From: Nostoc spongiaeforme FACHB-130 | GTDB lineage: Bacteria; Cyanobacteriota; Cyanobacteriia; Cyanobacteriales; Nostocaceae | Assembly (NCBI RefSeq): GCF_014698475.1 | Contig: NZ_JACJTB010000015.1 | Location: 55,724-119,723, forward strand | DNA: 64,000 bases | Reading direction: 5' to 3' | In this document: piece by piece, positions 42,634 through 52,071 of the stretch | Position numbering within the stretch: the first letter of the stretch is position 1 | Layout: the number at the start of each line of letters is the position of its first letter | Program-made: the position numbers and the translations under genes | The notes under the pieces: generated by a model | Database searches by the model: none | What the model was told of the DNA's origin: nothing | Seen by the model: only the letters and a program-made list of their open reading frames with translations

Positions 42634-43944
42634 TTAAGCCATAGGATGGGGACAAGGATTTAAATCAGCCTCGCTGCGTCGCCCACCATAACCTAACCTT
42701 TGTGGCACTTCAAATAACCGCCGATTTCCCAATGGTTCTAACCCATAACCAAAATATATCGGGACTAATTCACTTGCCAAAGTCCGCACGACTCGAAAAC
42801 CAAGCGGTGCCACATCAGGAGTTGTAATATCAACTAAATAAGGTTCAGCACCCACAGAATGCAATCTTGTAATCACAGTCCGCAATTTTTCTGCCTCTGT
42901 GGTAGATGTATAAGTTGGTAAATCTTCAACGGCTATGTAACTATCATGCTCAAATAAAAATTCCAACTCACCTAGGCGAGTGGTTGTGTAAAAAAAGGCG
43001 CTGTGATCATCTAATTGTTGTACATCTTGATATTGATGGAGATGAGAACCAGCACCGTTAGCTTTGCGTTCTATGTCACCGAAACGGGCTTGGCAAACTT
43101 CAAAAATTGCCTTACGCAGCGCCGTTGAACCATCCAGATGACATCCTAAACCAGTGGCGACAGCCGGAGTTCTGCCGGAACGGTCAATTAACATAGCTAT
43201 TACCACTGGGATGTTAATATCAGTGGTCAAATAAAAGGTAACTAACTCAATTCCAAATCTGGCGTAGTGACGTAAAATTTCTGTTTCAATTCCGGGACGA
43301 TGGGCAAAATAAATCCTGGGCGCAGGTAAGCGGTTTAACCAATTAATAATGAAAGCATCACGCTCAATCAATTCACACAAGCCACTGTAAGCCGCAAACT
43401 CAAGATTTGGGCCACTAGCCAAACCATTGGAAGTCACAGGTAAAATGTAATCTCCTGGTTGATAGCTATCCCAGTCAAAATAAACCATGAATGCTGGGAC
43501 TAACATCGGTTGGTTACTGGTGAGAGATATGGCAGTTATCCACGAAGTCTGCGTTTTTTCATCAAAAGTAGGAAAAGGAAAATTTGCGTCAGAGTACTGG
43601 GTGTCAGAAAATGAGAAAAAACTTGGTGGCGGGACGGCGGGATAAGTTAAATCTGCGTAGCTACTAATTATGAGTTGGCGATAATTAACAATACTGCCAC
43701 AATATCTCTCTACAGCTTCTCCAACTGCCCCAAAAATTGCTTGTTCATCTGTCATTCCTCTGCCGACACCGTAGCGTAAATCATCTGGCTGTTTACGCAA
43801 CTGAAAATTAGCTAATTCGGCTTGCCAGAGAACAGGAAAATCAAACTCTGTATAAGGCTTGGTAAATCTATCGATGGCGCGGATAATACCTGTATGGGGA
43901 CTAACTAAATCACGCCAACGTGGACTAGCGATCGCACTATTCAC
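42634..43944 (-). CDS. YcaO cyclodehydratase of TOMM/azoline pathway
   Basis: 436 residues. ATP-binding YcaO motifs: GRGMTDEQAIFGAVGEAVERYCG (about residues 62-84), YSGLCELIERDAFIINW (about residues 185-201), and STALRKAIFEVCQARFGDIE (about residues 275-294). It ends NPCPHPMA, which has the PxPxP signature seen in azoline-forming YcaO proteins. It uses ATP to cyclise Cys (or Ser/Thr) side chains on a precursor into thiazolines/oxazolines. It overlaps the E1-like gene by 8 bases, so both proteins are made together and likely act as one complex. Confidence 0.94.
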   Translation of the reverse strand: MNSAIASPRWRDLVSPHTGIIRAIDRFTKPYTEFDFPVLWQAELANFQLRKQPDDLRYGVGRGMTDEQAIFGAVGEAVERYCGSIVNYRQLIISSYADLTYPAVPPPSFFSFSDTQYSDANFPFPTFDEKTQTSWITAISLTSNQPMLVPAFMVYFDWDSYQPGDYILPVTSNGLASGPNLEFAAYSGLCELIERDAFIINWLNRLPAPRIYFAHRPGIETEILRHYARFGIELVTFYLTTDINIPVVIAMLIDRSGRTPAVATGLGCHLDGSTALRKAIFEVCQARFGDIERKANGAGSHLHQYQDVQQLDDHSAFFYTTTRLGELEFLFEHDSYIAVEDLPTYTSTTEAEKLRTVITRLHSVGAEPYLVDITTPDVAPLGFRVVRTLASELVPIYFGYGLEPLGNRRLFEVPQRLGYGGRRSEADLNPCPHPMA

Positions 43945-45067
43945 TGATTCTCTCCTGTTGTGAACAATGGGGGCAACCAGGTTTTTTCAGCACAACATTG
44001 TGAGTGAGTTTTGTCCCCAATAAGTCTATATGTACTAATTTGCCATCTGTAGCGATGGGTAAACCGAGAAACATTTTAATGGTATCCAAAGCTAGGTAAC
44101 TTCCCACTAACATCTGGGCGATGGGTAAAGTTTCTTGCAACCTTGGTTGAGAACGCCGTTCTCGGTCAAGAAATTGCTCAATGGCTAATTCCGCCTCTGG
44201 TAGTTTGGCGCAAGCTATCGACCGCATCCGATAGCAAAGATAACAAGGGCCATCCGCAGCATAGACTAACGGCCCAAAAGTGCCTTCCACACCAGCCGCG
44301 CCGCCTGGTAATAATGGGCGTTGCATCTGCCAGCATAATCTGTTCAAACGATAAGCAAGATTGACAGAGACTGCATCGGTGGCGACAATCACCAAGTCTA
44401 CATCTTCCAGCAAAGCATTAACAGTGCCATCGTCTGTGAAATTATCGGTCACAATTTCAGTTTCGGTGATTTCTGCGATCGCGGCAATTTGTCTTGCAGT
44501 TTCCACACCCCGCAAAGCACCAATTTGATTAAATACTGAGTCTGACATCATCATCACATCAGATGTCCGTGTGCAGACATCATCACATAATCTCAAAAAA
44601 CCAATCCCCGCACTAGCCAAGTTGAGTGCCGCTATCATCCCTGAACCACCAAGTCCAAAAACAGCAATTCGCGCTTTTGCTAACTGTTTTTGGGCATCTT
44701 TTTGCTGAAATCCCAACTCATGATAAAGACTAATTTGAGGCAATAAATCAGCCCGGATATTTAAATCAGCAGTATCTTCTAATAATTCTTCAACTAAACG
44801 ATTTTCCATCAAAAACTGTAAACATTGATTGATTGAAGCATCTGTTAATTTCTCTCCAATTTCTAGCCGAATTTCTCCGATTGTTCGAGAGCCATCTAGT
44901 AAAGGTAATACTATACTTTCCATATCACGCAGTGCTTGACCCTTTACGGTTAGTGTGCGCCGTGTTGTATGAAAAATCATTGTTTCTTCACCACTACAAC
45001 CTGATGGCATCACATGGACAACAATATGTTCTAATAAACGCAGACGTTGATTATCATTTAATTGCAT
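43937..45067 (-). CDS. E1-like TOMM leader-binding protein (RRE plus ThiF domain)
   Basis: 376 residues. Residues ~1-95 form a winged-helix RiPP recognition element (LRLLEHIVVHVMPSG, LLDGSRTIGEIRLEIGEKL, LMENRLVEELL), which should bind the precursor leader. The ThiF/E1-like domain follows: nucleotide-binding IAVFGLGGSGMIAALNLASAG (about residues 133-153), DLVIVATDAVS, and zinc-site pairs CYLC (about residue 255) and CPHC (near the C-terminus). It presents precursor to the YcaO enzyme encoded next. The Arg of adenylating E1 enzymes is not evident, in line with a non-adenylating partner role. Confidence 0.9.
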   Translation of the reverse strand: MQLNDNQRLRLLEHIVVHVMPSGCSGEETMIFHTTRRTLTVKGQALRDMESIVLPLLDGSRTIGEIRLEIGEKLTDASINQCLQFLMENRLVEELLEDTADLNIRADLLPQISLYHELGFQQKDAQKQLAKARIAVFGLGGSGMIAALNLASAGIGFLRLCDDVCTRTSDVMMMSDSVFNQIGALRGVETARQIAAIAEITETEIVTDNFTDDGTVNALLEDVDLVIVATDAVSVNLAYRLNRLCWQMQRPLLPGGAAGVEGTFGPLVYAADGPCYLCYRMRSIACAKLPEAELAIEQFLDRERRSQPRLQETLPIAQMLVGSYLALDTIKMFLGLPIATDGKLVHIDLLGTKLTHNVVLKKPGCPHCSQQERISE

Positions 45068-45203
45068 AGGCTTTATTTGATTATTTCAAGCTCTCAAAAA
45101 TAATCTCAAAACTGTTTGTTAGTATTTCTCAGGTAATTTTTTTGCTGTTGTAGCAATCCTATTTGATTGGTAAAAATTATTTGTTTTCACATAATCTGAT
45201 TTT

Positions 45204-45236
45204 AGATACCCGACTTCTGAAAAAAGTCGAGTATGT
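45204..45236. repeat. AGATACCCGACTTC palindrome, degenerate copy
   Basis: AGATACCCGACTTCTGAAAAAAGTCGAGTATGT matches the perfect palindrome at 12397-12429 with several changes. It lies between the precursor and E1-like genes and could cause partial termination, lowering enzyme relative to precursor transcripts. Confidence 0.6.
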
Positions 45237-45260
45237 AAAATCTATATATCTCCAAATAAT

Positions 45261-45629
45261 TTAGTATCCAAATCCAAGCTCATCTATGTCGTCTGGAACA
45301 CATGAAATTGAGCCAGCTTCACTAACTCTACATCCACAGCCACGACATCCACAGCCACGACATCCGCAGCCACGACATCCGCAGCCACGACATCCGCAGC
45401 CACCACATCCAACACATCCTAAACAGCCACGACAGCCACCACATCCACCACATCCACCGCAATTAGCAAACCATCTTTGTTGAGTTTCAGAGTCTAACAT
45501 TCCTGGCATTGCTAATTTTTCTAAAGCTGCTATTTCCTCATCAGACAACAAAAGTTGTTCTAATTTATCAGCTTTATCTTCCAAACGCATATCTATTGTT
45601 TGTTGGGTCAGTGTTTTTTCTGCAAGCAT
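45261..45629 (-). CDS. TOMM/heterocycloanthracin-like precursor peptide with Cys-rich core
   Basis: 122 residues from the ATG at 45629, with GGAG ten bases upstream (a TTG two codons earlier is the alternative). The leader (about residues 1-56) is acidic and helical (LEDKADKLEQLLLSDEEIAALEKL) and ends around DSETQQRWFAN. The core has 17 Cys: seven in CxxC spacing (CGGC, CRGC, CLGC, CVGC) followed by five CGC units joined by RG, then RVSEAGSISC with an 18th Cys and a tail VPDDIDELGFGY. Spacing and neighbours point to multiple thiazole formation. It is the first gene of the minus-strand cluster. The Cys-repeat style recalls heterocycloanthracins of Bacillus; the exact family is unassigned. Confidence 0.88.
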   Translation of the reverse strand: MLAEKTLTQQTIDMRLEDKADKLEQLLLSDEEIAALEKLAMPGMLDSETQQRWFANCGGCGGCGGCRGCLGCVGCGGCGCRGCGCRGCGCRGCGCRGCGCRVSEAGSISCVPDDIDELGFGY

Positions 45630-46342
45630 TGTCAATTACTCCTTGTAACTTCAATTCATGAGCCTGTTAGCAAATCTGCATTCAAGTCGCCGAAAAAATT
45701 TGCTGATGTTTATCCATCAACAAGTTTGATAAAATTAGAGATATAGGAATAAGCAAATGTGAAGGATGAGCCGATAATCAGACAGTAGTTGATGCTTAAC
45801 TATATGGGACGATAAAGACATAGTTAAACAAAAACATTCAGATTTCCACTAATCCACAACAGGCCAAATCACTTTGTCATCAGTGATGGGAATTTCCATA
45901 AAGGATTAATCTTCCCGAAAACCTTGTCTTTGATAAATCTTTTGTGATTGTTAGCGACAGTTTGTCCTGTCTTGATCATCTAACTTCTCTAACATTATCT
46001 TTTTCTAGATTTTTTTATTCTTGCTGGAGTAGTATACTTTTGACTCGTGGTGTTTAGATTTTTCTATCTTAAGTAAGATGGTTTTGAGTTGAAATAGCAT
46101 CTAATATAACTGCCGACATTGAGTAGAAAAAAGCAGGAGTTAAAAGGCCGGAGGCAGGAGCTTTTTAGTTTAGTTAAATTTTTGTAATATAGTTTTTTCT
46201 CCTCGATTTACTTATTTAGATGAGTTTGTATATATAGTGGTAGTCAAATAAGTTAGGGCATTTTGAAAGCTTGAATACCACAAATAATCAAACTTTTACC
46301 TCCTGCCTCCTGCCTTAAAATATCAATAATTAGGTTTAATTG
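45630..46342. other. Divergent intergenic region between precursor and ABC exporter
   Basis: About 710 bases, AT-rich, with CCTCCTGCC-type repeat near 46300. It must carry promoters for the precursor cluster (minus) and the exporter (plus). No gene recognised. Confidence 0.45.
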
Positions 46343-48160
46343 ATGAGCGATTTCAGAGTTTGGTTTGCAGACTACGCTAAAGCTTTATTTCGTTCTCTAC
46401 CTTTGTTATGGCAAGCAGCACCAAGAGAAATGATTTTCTTAAGTGCTGTGACTTTATTACAAGGTGTTCTGCCAGCTATTAGTGTTTGGATTACTAAGTT
46501 AGTAATAGATACTGTAGCACTAGCCTTAACATCTGGTAGAGAATTAGGGTATGCAGTTCTGATACCTTTGGTATTAGGATGGGTGGGAGCTTTGCTATTA
46601 GAAACAATGCTTTATCCTTGGATATTGGCACTTCAAGGAAATCTTAATGATAAATTAACAGCGCATATCAGCTTATTATTAATGCGTAAAGCAGATAATT
46701 TTGCAGATTTGAGCCGTTTTGAAGATTCTTTATTTTATGATGAACTACAACTATTGCAACAACAAGTCGGTTATAAACCGTTAGGTTTACTAGAGAATTT
46801 AGTGGAGTTAAGTCGCTCTTTTGTGACTTTGATAGTAATAGTTGGGTTGCTAGTTCCCTTGGCTTTTTGGATACCATTAGTAATTGCGATCGCCACTGTA
46901 CCCCAAATTGTCGTTTCTTCTCAATATGGCAAAGCAATTTGGCTGACTTTATTTGAAAATAGTCCGCAAGCGCGGCGGATGGAATATTACACTTCACTCA
47001 TGCTCACTGATAGCTACGCAAAAGAAATCAGGTTGTTTCAACTAAGTTCATTTTTTATCGAGCGTTACTTACAAGCGTTTCAATCTTTACATCAAACCAT
47101 GCGTCATCTGCGTGGTAAACAAGCATTTTGGTCATCAACTTTAGCTATTCTGAGTACTCTAGGTAATGGTTTTGCTTTTTATTGGGTGGTACAGCAAGCC
47201 TTTCGTGGTAAATTCAGTCCCGGTAGCGTACTTTTATTTGTGCAATCATTAACTTACTTTCAAAATAATCTCGAAAGATTTGTCGCTAATTGGGTAGAGC
47301 TATTTGAAAATATTCTTTATATGCAGCAGTTTTTCAATTTTCTCGACAGTCCCCTCCCAATGCAAATCAGTATTCCTGGAGAAAAAGTACCACTTCCCAT
47401 TCGTTCTGGTATTACTTTTGAGAAAGTTGACTTTTACTACCCAGATAATCGATTAGCTCTACAAAATATTTCTTTTACTATTTATCCTGGACAAACTGTT
47501 GCCATAGTCGGCGAAAATGGCGCAGGTAAAACGACTTTAGTGAAACTTTTAACTAGGCTGTATGACCCAACACAAGGTTATATTTTAGTGGATGGTATAG
47601 ACCTGAGAAATTTAAATTTACAACAGTGGCGACAGCAAATTGCTGGTGTTTTTCAAGACTTTGGTCATTACGCCCTGACGCTGGGAGAAAATATCGCGTT
47701 AGGGAATTTAGCGGCTTTAGAAAGTCCAGATATTCTCAGGTATGCAATCGAAAAAGCTGATATTACCACACTTGTTGATCATTTTCCTACAAGAGAAGAT
47801 ACACCATTAGGTAAACAATTTGGTGGTACAGAACTTTCTGGTGGCCAGTGGCAAAAGTTAGCTTTAGCGCGTGCTTTTGTACGCCGAGAAGCACAGATAT
47901 TACTATTAGATGAACCAACGGCTGCACTTGACCCCCGTAGTGAATATGACCTCTACCGGCGCTTTATTGAATTAGCCGAGGGTAAAACAACAATTTTAAT
48001 TACTCACAGACTGGCTTCAGTACGGATGGCTGACCGAATTTTAGTCATGAAAGCTGGTCATTTAATTGAAGATGGAACTCATCAAGAACTTTTACAGCTT
48101 GGTGGTGAATATACAACTTTGTGGAATATGCAGGCACAACATTATGGTATTTCTGATTGA
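46343..48160 (+). CDS. ABC transporter, fused permease-ATPase (exporter)
   Basis: 605 residues. About six membrane spans in residues 20-320, then a nucleotide-binding domain: Walker A VGENGAGKTTLVKLL (about residues 389-403), Q-loop VFQDFGHYALTLGENI, signature LSGGQWQKLALARAF, Walker B ILLLDEPTAALDP, H-loop LITHRLASV. There is no N-terminal C39 peptidase domain, so it does not cut leaders. It is divergently placed from the TOMM precursor and is the only candidate exporter nearby. A housekeeping lipid or drug exporter role cannot be excluded. Confidence 0.9.
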   Translation: MSDFRVWFADYAKALFRSLPLLWQAAPREMIFLSAVTLLQGVLPAISVWITKLVIDTVALALTSGRELGYAVLIPLVLGWVGALLLETMLYPWILALQGNLNDKLTAHISLLLMRKADNFADLSRFEDSLFYDELQLLQQQVGYKPLGLLENLVELSRSFVTLIVIVGLLVPLAFWIPLVIAIATVPQIVVSSQYGKAIWLTLFENSPQARRMEYYTSLMLTDSYAKEIRLFQLSSFFIERYLQAFQSLHQTMRHLRGKQAFWSSTLAILSTLGNGFAFYWVVQQAFRGKFSPGSVLLFVQSLTYFQNNLERFVANWVELFENILYMQQFFNFLDSPLPMQISIPGEKVPLPIRSGITFEKVDFYYPDNRLALQNISFTIYPGQTVAIVGENGAGKTTLVKLLTRLYDPTQGYILVDGIDLRNLNLQQWRQQIAGVFQDFGHYALTLGENIALGNLAALESPDILRYAIEKADITTLVDHFPTREDTPLGKQFGGTELSGGQWQKLALARAFVRREAQILLLDEPTAALDPRSEYDLYRRFIELAEGKTTILITHRLASVRMADRILVMKAGHLIEDGTHQELLQLGGEYTTLWNMQAQHYGISD

Positions 48161-48742
48161 AGAATTCAGAAGTCAGAATTTAGGAGTCAGAATCAGGGTA
48201 TGAGGTCAAAAAGCATTCATCAAATTGACGCTAATTCAGAAATTTTGTAACATTATCTACCAAGTAGAATTTCTGCAAAAAAACATACACAAAAAATACC
48301 ATTTCTTACTGCTAACCAAAGATAAATAAAATATATTAGCAGGCTTCCAGGACTTTACACAATAACTAACAAGACAGTTAAAAAACTTATCACAATCTAA
48401 ATTTTTATCATTAACCTTTTGATAGATTAGGGCTGCTCTAGAAAAGCTATATATTAAGACAGAGCTAACATAGAATTTATTATTGCTCTTCATGCTGTAT
48501 CAGTAAATTGCATCTAAAAAGACCGAAAATTATCAAACAGAATGCAGGAGTCAGTAGCCAGAATTCAGAATTTACCTGAGTGCGACTGGCGATGAAGAAA
48601 CGGGTATAAGATACCCATCAAATTTCTAATTTGCTGGTCTTAAATCAGTAGCGAGTATTCTTCTCATACTGATTACATTCTGACTACTGACTTCTGGCTT
48701 CTGAATTCTTCAATTACTTTATTTTTAGTAACCTGATAATTC
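48161..48742. other. Intergenic region with inverted GAATTCAGAAGTCAG repeats
   Basis: 582 bases without a credible gene. AAGAATTCAGAAGTCAGAAT at the left end has an inverted relative GACTTCTGGCTTCTGAATTCTT at the right end (about 48688-48712), and other copies near 48541 and 55536. Part of a dispersed short repeat family. Confidence 0.55.
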
Positions 48743-50059
48743 ATGACATCCCCTGAGCCTCAAATTGATTTTGACAAAGAACTTACAGAATCATCATCTC
48801 CAGCACCTCAAAAAAACTGGCGATGGTGGCGATTATTGTTAGCTTTAATACTAATAGTAGGGGGTGGAGTTGCGATCGCTTGGCGTTTACTTACTCCTGT
48901 ACAGCCAACAAAACCCATTCATGCTCAAACACCAGGGGTAAGAGCCAAAATAGCACCTGTACAATTAGGTACAATTGAAGAAAGTGCAGACTATATTGCC
49001 ACTTTAGAGTCCCGACGTTCTATCAACCTCCTACCGAGAATTCCTGGCCAAGTTACCCAGATATTTGTCAAGCCAGGAGACACAGTTGCCATAGGTACAC
49101 CTATTATTCAGATAGATTATAAAGCCCAACAACCAAGCAACCTGGGCAATAATGGTGCAACTCAAGCAACCGCCGCCCTACTAGAAAGCGCCCGCGCCAC
49201 ACTCCGCGCTTTGGAAGTAGAACGCATATCAAAGTTAGGTGAAGTCCAGTCAAATCAATTAGATTACGCAAAATCTGCCAACTTAGCAGACCAAGGTGCA
49301 ATATCACGCCAAGCCAAGGATTTAGCTGCTAATCGGTTGGCAACAGCAAAAGCTAATCTAGATGCCGTCAATTCTCGCATTCAAGCCCAAAAAACTAGTA
49401 TCCTGCAAGCTGAAACTGCCCTCCAGCAAGCCAATACCAATAACAGACAACCACCAGCCCAACTTCAATATGACAAAATTACGGCTCCCTTCGCTGGCAC
49501 GGTGGGCGATATCTCGGTAAAAGTTGGTGATTTTGTCACAACTTCTTCACGGCTGATGACTGTGGCCGAAACTCGACCTTTAGAAGTTGCCTTAACTTTA
49601 CCACTAGAGCGCGGCCCTAAATTACGTAAGGGAATGCCTGTGGAAATTCTCAGTACCCAAGGGCAAGTTTTGGGTACAAGTCGAGTGTTTTTAATTGTTC
49701 CCAACGTTAACACTGAACAACCATCGATATTAATTAAAGCATTGTTCAACAATACCCAAGGGCAATTAAGGGCAGGTCAATTAGTCCGCACAAGATTAAT
49801 TTGGAGTCAGCGTTCTGGAGTTTTAATTCCAACTACAGCAGTAACTCGCGTGGCGGGTGAAACTTTTGTTTATGTCGCTCAACAGCAAACAACTCCCCAG
49901 GGCGTTTCTCAGTTAGTGGCGCAACAAAAGCGAGTTAAGTTAGGCAATATCAAAAATAACTATTACCAAGTTTTAGCCGGGTTACAGCCAGAAGATAAAA
50001 TTATTATCTCTGGACTGCTAAACATTCGGGATGGTGTGTCTATCGTGCCTGAGTCTTAG
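48743..50059 (+). CDS. RND-type efflux periplasmic adaptor (HlyD/MFP family)
   Basis: 438 residues. Polar N-terminus, one membrane anchor (about residues 28-50), lipoyl half RIPGQVTQIFVKPGDTVAIGTPI (about residues 92-114), a coiled-coil hairpin (about residues 130-235), the second lipoyl half YDKITAPFAGTVGDISVKVGD, and the barrel plus membrane-proximal region ending GVSIVPES. It lacks a lipobox. A pump gene should follow, but the next gene is a short-chain dehydrogenase, so the partner is elsewhere. It is on the same strand as the ABC exporter 583 bases upstream, so a functional link to that exporter is possible but the sequence type favours RND. Confidence 0.88.
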   Translation: MTSPEPQIDFDKELTESSSPAPQKNWRWWRLLLALILIVGGGVAIAWRLLTPVQPTKPIHAQTPGVRAKIAPVQLGTIEESADYIATLESRRSINLLPRIPGQVTQIFVKPGDTVAIGTPIIQIDYKAQQPSNLGNNGATQATAALLESARATLRALEVERISKLGEVQSNQLDYAKSANLADQGAISRQAKDLAANRLATAKANLDAVNSRIQAQKTSILQAETALQQANTNNRQPPAQLQYDKITAPFAGTVGDISVKVGDFVTTSSRLMTVAETRPLEVALTLPLERGPKLRKGMPVEILSTQGQVLGTSRVFLIVPNVNTEQPSILIKALFNNTQGQLRAGQLVRTRLIWSQRSGVLIPTTAVTRVAGETFVYVAQQQTTPQGVSQLVAQQKRVKLGNIKNNYYQVLAGLQPEDKIIISGLLNIRDGVSIVPES

Positions 50060-50161
50060 TGCTGAGTGCTGAGTGAAAAAAACAAATATACTCAATAGGT
50101 AAATTTAACCTGAGTGCGTTAGGTTAAGAGCAACTCATCACTAGTCAAGCAGGATTTATTT

Positions 50162-50902
50162 ATGGCAGCTTTAACCGGGAAAGTTGCAATTGTCACTGGT
50201 GCATCGCGGGGAATTGGTCGAGCGATCGCTTTAACATTATCGCAAAAGGGTGCATCTATCGTAGTTAATTATGCGGGGAATGCAGCTAAAGCCCAAGAAG
50301 TTGTGGCAGAAATCGAAAAACTAGGAGTGTCAGCAATTGCTATCCAAGCTGATGTAGGTAATGTGGCTGATATTGAACAGCTATTTCAAAAAACCATCGC
50401 CCATTTTGGCAAAATCGATATTTTAGTGAATAATGCTGGCACAATTATTTACAAACCAGCTACAGAAATTACAGAAGCAGAGTTTGATAAACTTTTTGCT
50501 GTCAATGTCAAAGGAACTTTTTTCGCCTGTCAACAAGCTGCAAAGCATATAGCCATAGGCGGTAGAATTATTAACTTTTCTTCCTCTACCACAGCTATGA
50601 TGTTGCCAACTTACAGTGCTTATGCGGCAACAAAAGGCGCAGTGGAACAAATAACGCGGGTATTAGCTAAAGAGTTAGGTGCTAAGGAAATTACGGTGAA
50701 TGTTGTTTCTCCTGGCCCGACAGATACAGAACTATTCCGCGACGGTAAAACCCCAGAACAAATTAATCGTTTAGCTCAAATGTCGGCTTTTAACAAACTG
50801 GGTGATGTCCAAGAAATTGCCGACGTGGTAGCTTTTTTAGCCAGTGAAGAAGCACGTTGGATAACTGGGCAGAACATTCGCGTTAATGGTGGGGTTGTTT
50901 GA
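50162..50902 (+). CDS. Short-chain dehydrogenase/reductase (FabG-like)
   Basis: 246 residues. Cofactor motif VTGASRGIGRAIA (about residues 11-23), NNAGT near residue 90, catalytic Ser in INFSSSTTAMM, Tyr-x3-Lys in YSAYAATKGAVEQ (about residues 155-167), and the terminal VNGGVV. It reduces carbonyls using NAD(P)H; this subtype (FabG-like SDR without fatty acid genes nearby) is often an accessory oxidoreductase. It follows the adaptor gene by ~100 bases. A CTGAGTG repeat (50058-50075) lies between. Confidence 0.92.
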   Translation: MAALTGKVAIVTGASRGIGRAIALTLSQKGASIVVNYAGNAAKAQEVVAEIEKLGVSAIAIQADVGNVADIEQLFQKTIAHFGKIDILVNNAGTIIYKPATEITEAEFDKLFAVNVKGTFFACQQAAKHIAIGGRIINFSSSTTAMMLPTYSAYAATKGAVEQITRVLAKELGAKEITVNVVSPGPTDTELFRDGKTPEQINRLAQMSAFNKLGDVQEIADVVAFLASEEARWITGQNIRVNGGVV

Positions 50903-51309
50903 GGTTTTTATTTGTCAAATATCTGCTTCTTAGTTTTATAGTTATTCAGTTTCAGGCTTGAAATTATCTGTGCGGGTAGGGAGTCGAAAAAATTACTTTT
51001 TAAGTCTACTGTTTTTTAGAAATCAAACGTTCGTCTTATATAATCTTCCTGGAACGGCAGACAAAACAAGTAAAGAAAAATGGGCGAAAAAAAATTGTAT
51101 AAAACGTTTTCTATTATACAAAATTAGCTCCTCAAACTGATTTATAGCTTGTTTTTTTGCTAGTAATTCTCAGTTAACCAATAATTCCTGAATAGTGAAA
51201 TCATCTAGTTTCATTTGTGGAATTAATGGGAAATTGGCAATTATCAAGCATTTTGCTTTGGGGAAAACCCAAACTCAAAAACCTATTTTCTGACAGGTAT
51301 TCTCAAACT
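50903..51309. other. Intergenic region upstream of rubrerythrin
   Basis: About 400 AT-rich bases. A 60-codon frame (50958-51140) is basic and unconvincing. An upstream extension of the rubrerythrin frame (from 51217) lacks family similarity. No known regulatory box identified. Confidence 0.45.
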
Positions 51310-52023
51310 ATGGATTTATCCAACATTAATACTCTGCATAACTTAGAAGCAGCCTTCGGTGGTGAGTCGATGGCTAACCGCAAATATTTATTTTTTGCGA
51401 AAGTTGCTAGTAAATTAGGATTTTCGGATTTAGCAAAACTGTTTCGTGAAACCGCAGAACAAGAAACCGAACATGCTTTTGCTCATTTTGAGTTACTGCA
51501 TCCAGAATTGGTGGTGAAAGACCCAGCCGCTTTAACTGATGAACAAAAAAAACAAATTGTTTCGCGTTGCTTGTCTTTAGCGATTGAAGGCGAGACTTAC
51601 GAATACACTACAATGTATCCCGAATTTGCTGAAGCTGCAAAAAGCGATCGCGACAACCCAGCCGCCGCAGAATTTCTCAAACAAGCACAAGAATCTGGCG
51701 AACATGCTAATACATTTCGAGAAGCTGCACACCGTTTTGGACTGCTCAAGTTTATCGAAAATTACCACGCCGATCGCTACACTGAAGCATTAGAAGTCCT
51801 CAATGGTGGACAAGCCGTGACCAGAGTCGCTGGCGATGACCCCCAAACTCGCAAATGGATTTGTCGTCAATGCAGTATGATTTATGACCCCGTAGCTGGC
51901 GACCCCGATTCAGGTATTGCTCCCGGTACACCTTTTGAAGATATTCCTGATGATTGGAAATGTCCCATTTGTGGTGCTACCAAAAAGACTTTTAAACCTC
52001 TAGAAGAAAAAGTTGCGGCTTAA
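51310..52023 (+). CDS. Rubrerythrin
   Basis: 237 residues from the ATG at 51310. The ferritin-like domain with a diiron site: [75 protein letters not shown]. The C-terminal rubredoxin-like domain has two Cys pairs, ICRQC and CPIC, for one iron. Rubrerythrins reduce hydrogen peroxide in the cytoplasm under low oxygen; in heterocyst formers such a protein could protect nitrogenase-bearing cells, which is inference. Monocistronic. A frame starting 31 codons earlier (51217) contains residues not shared by the family. Confidence 0.95.
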   Translation: MDLSNINTLHNLEAAFGGESMANRKYLFFAKVASKLGFSDLAKLFRETAEQETEHAFAHFELLHPELVVKDPAALTDEQKKQIVSRCLSLAIEGETYEYTTMYPEFAEAAKSDRDNPAAAEFLKQAQESGEHANTFREAAHRFGLLKFIENYHADRYTEALEVLNGGQAVTRVAGDDPQTRKWICRQCSMIYDPVAGDPDSGIAPGTPFEDIPDDWKCPICGATKKTFKPLEEKVAA

Positions 52024-52071
52024 TGGCAGGCTTCGGGGCAGGGAGCAGGGAGCGGAGGGGAAAGATTGATT

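Noticed and set aside
45330..45460. Possible CRISPR-like regular repeat
   Set aside because: The period is 15 bases, coding, and has no unique spacers; it is the CGCRG repeat of the precursor.
45286..45483. Plus-strand His/Pro-rich 65-codon frame
   Set aside because: Antisense of the Cys-rich core of the TOMM precursor; low complexity follows from the repeat.
50958..51140. 60-codon frame after the SDR gene
   Set aside because: Basic, low-complexity reading of AT-rich DNA with no ribosome-binding site.
51217..51309. Upstream extension of rubrerythrin
   Set aside because: The 31 extra residues lack similarity to the family; the ATG at 51310 gives the canonical N-terminus.
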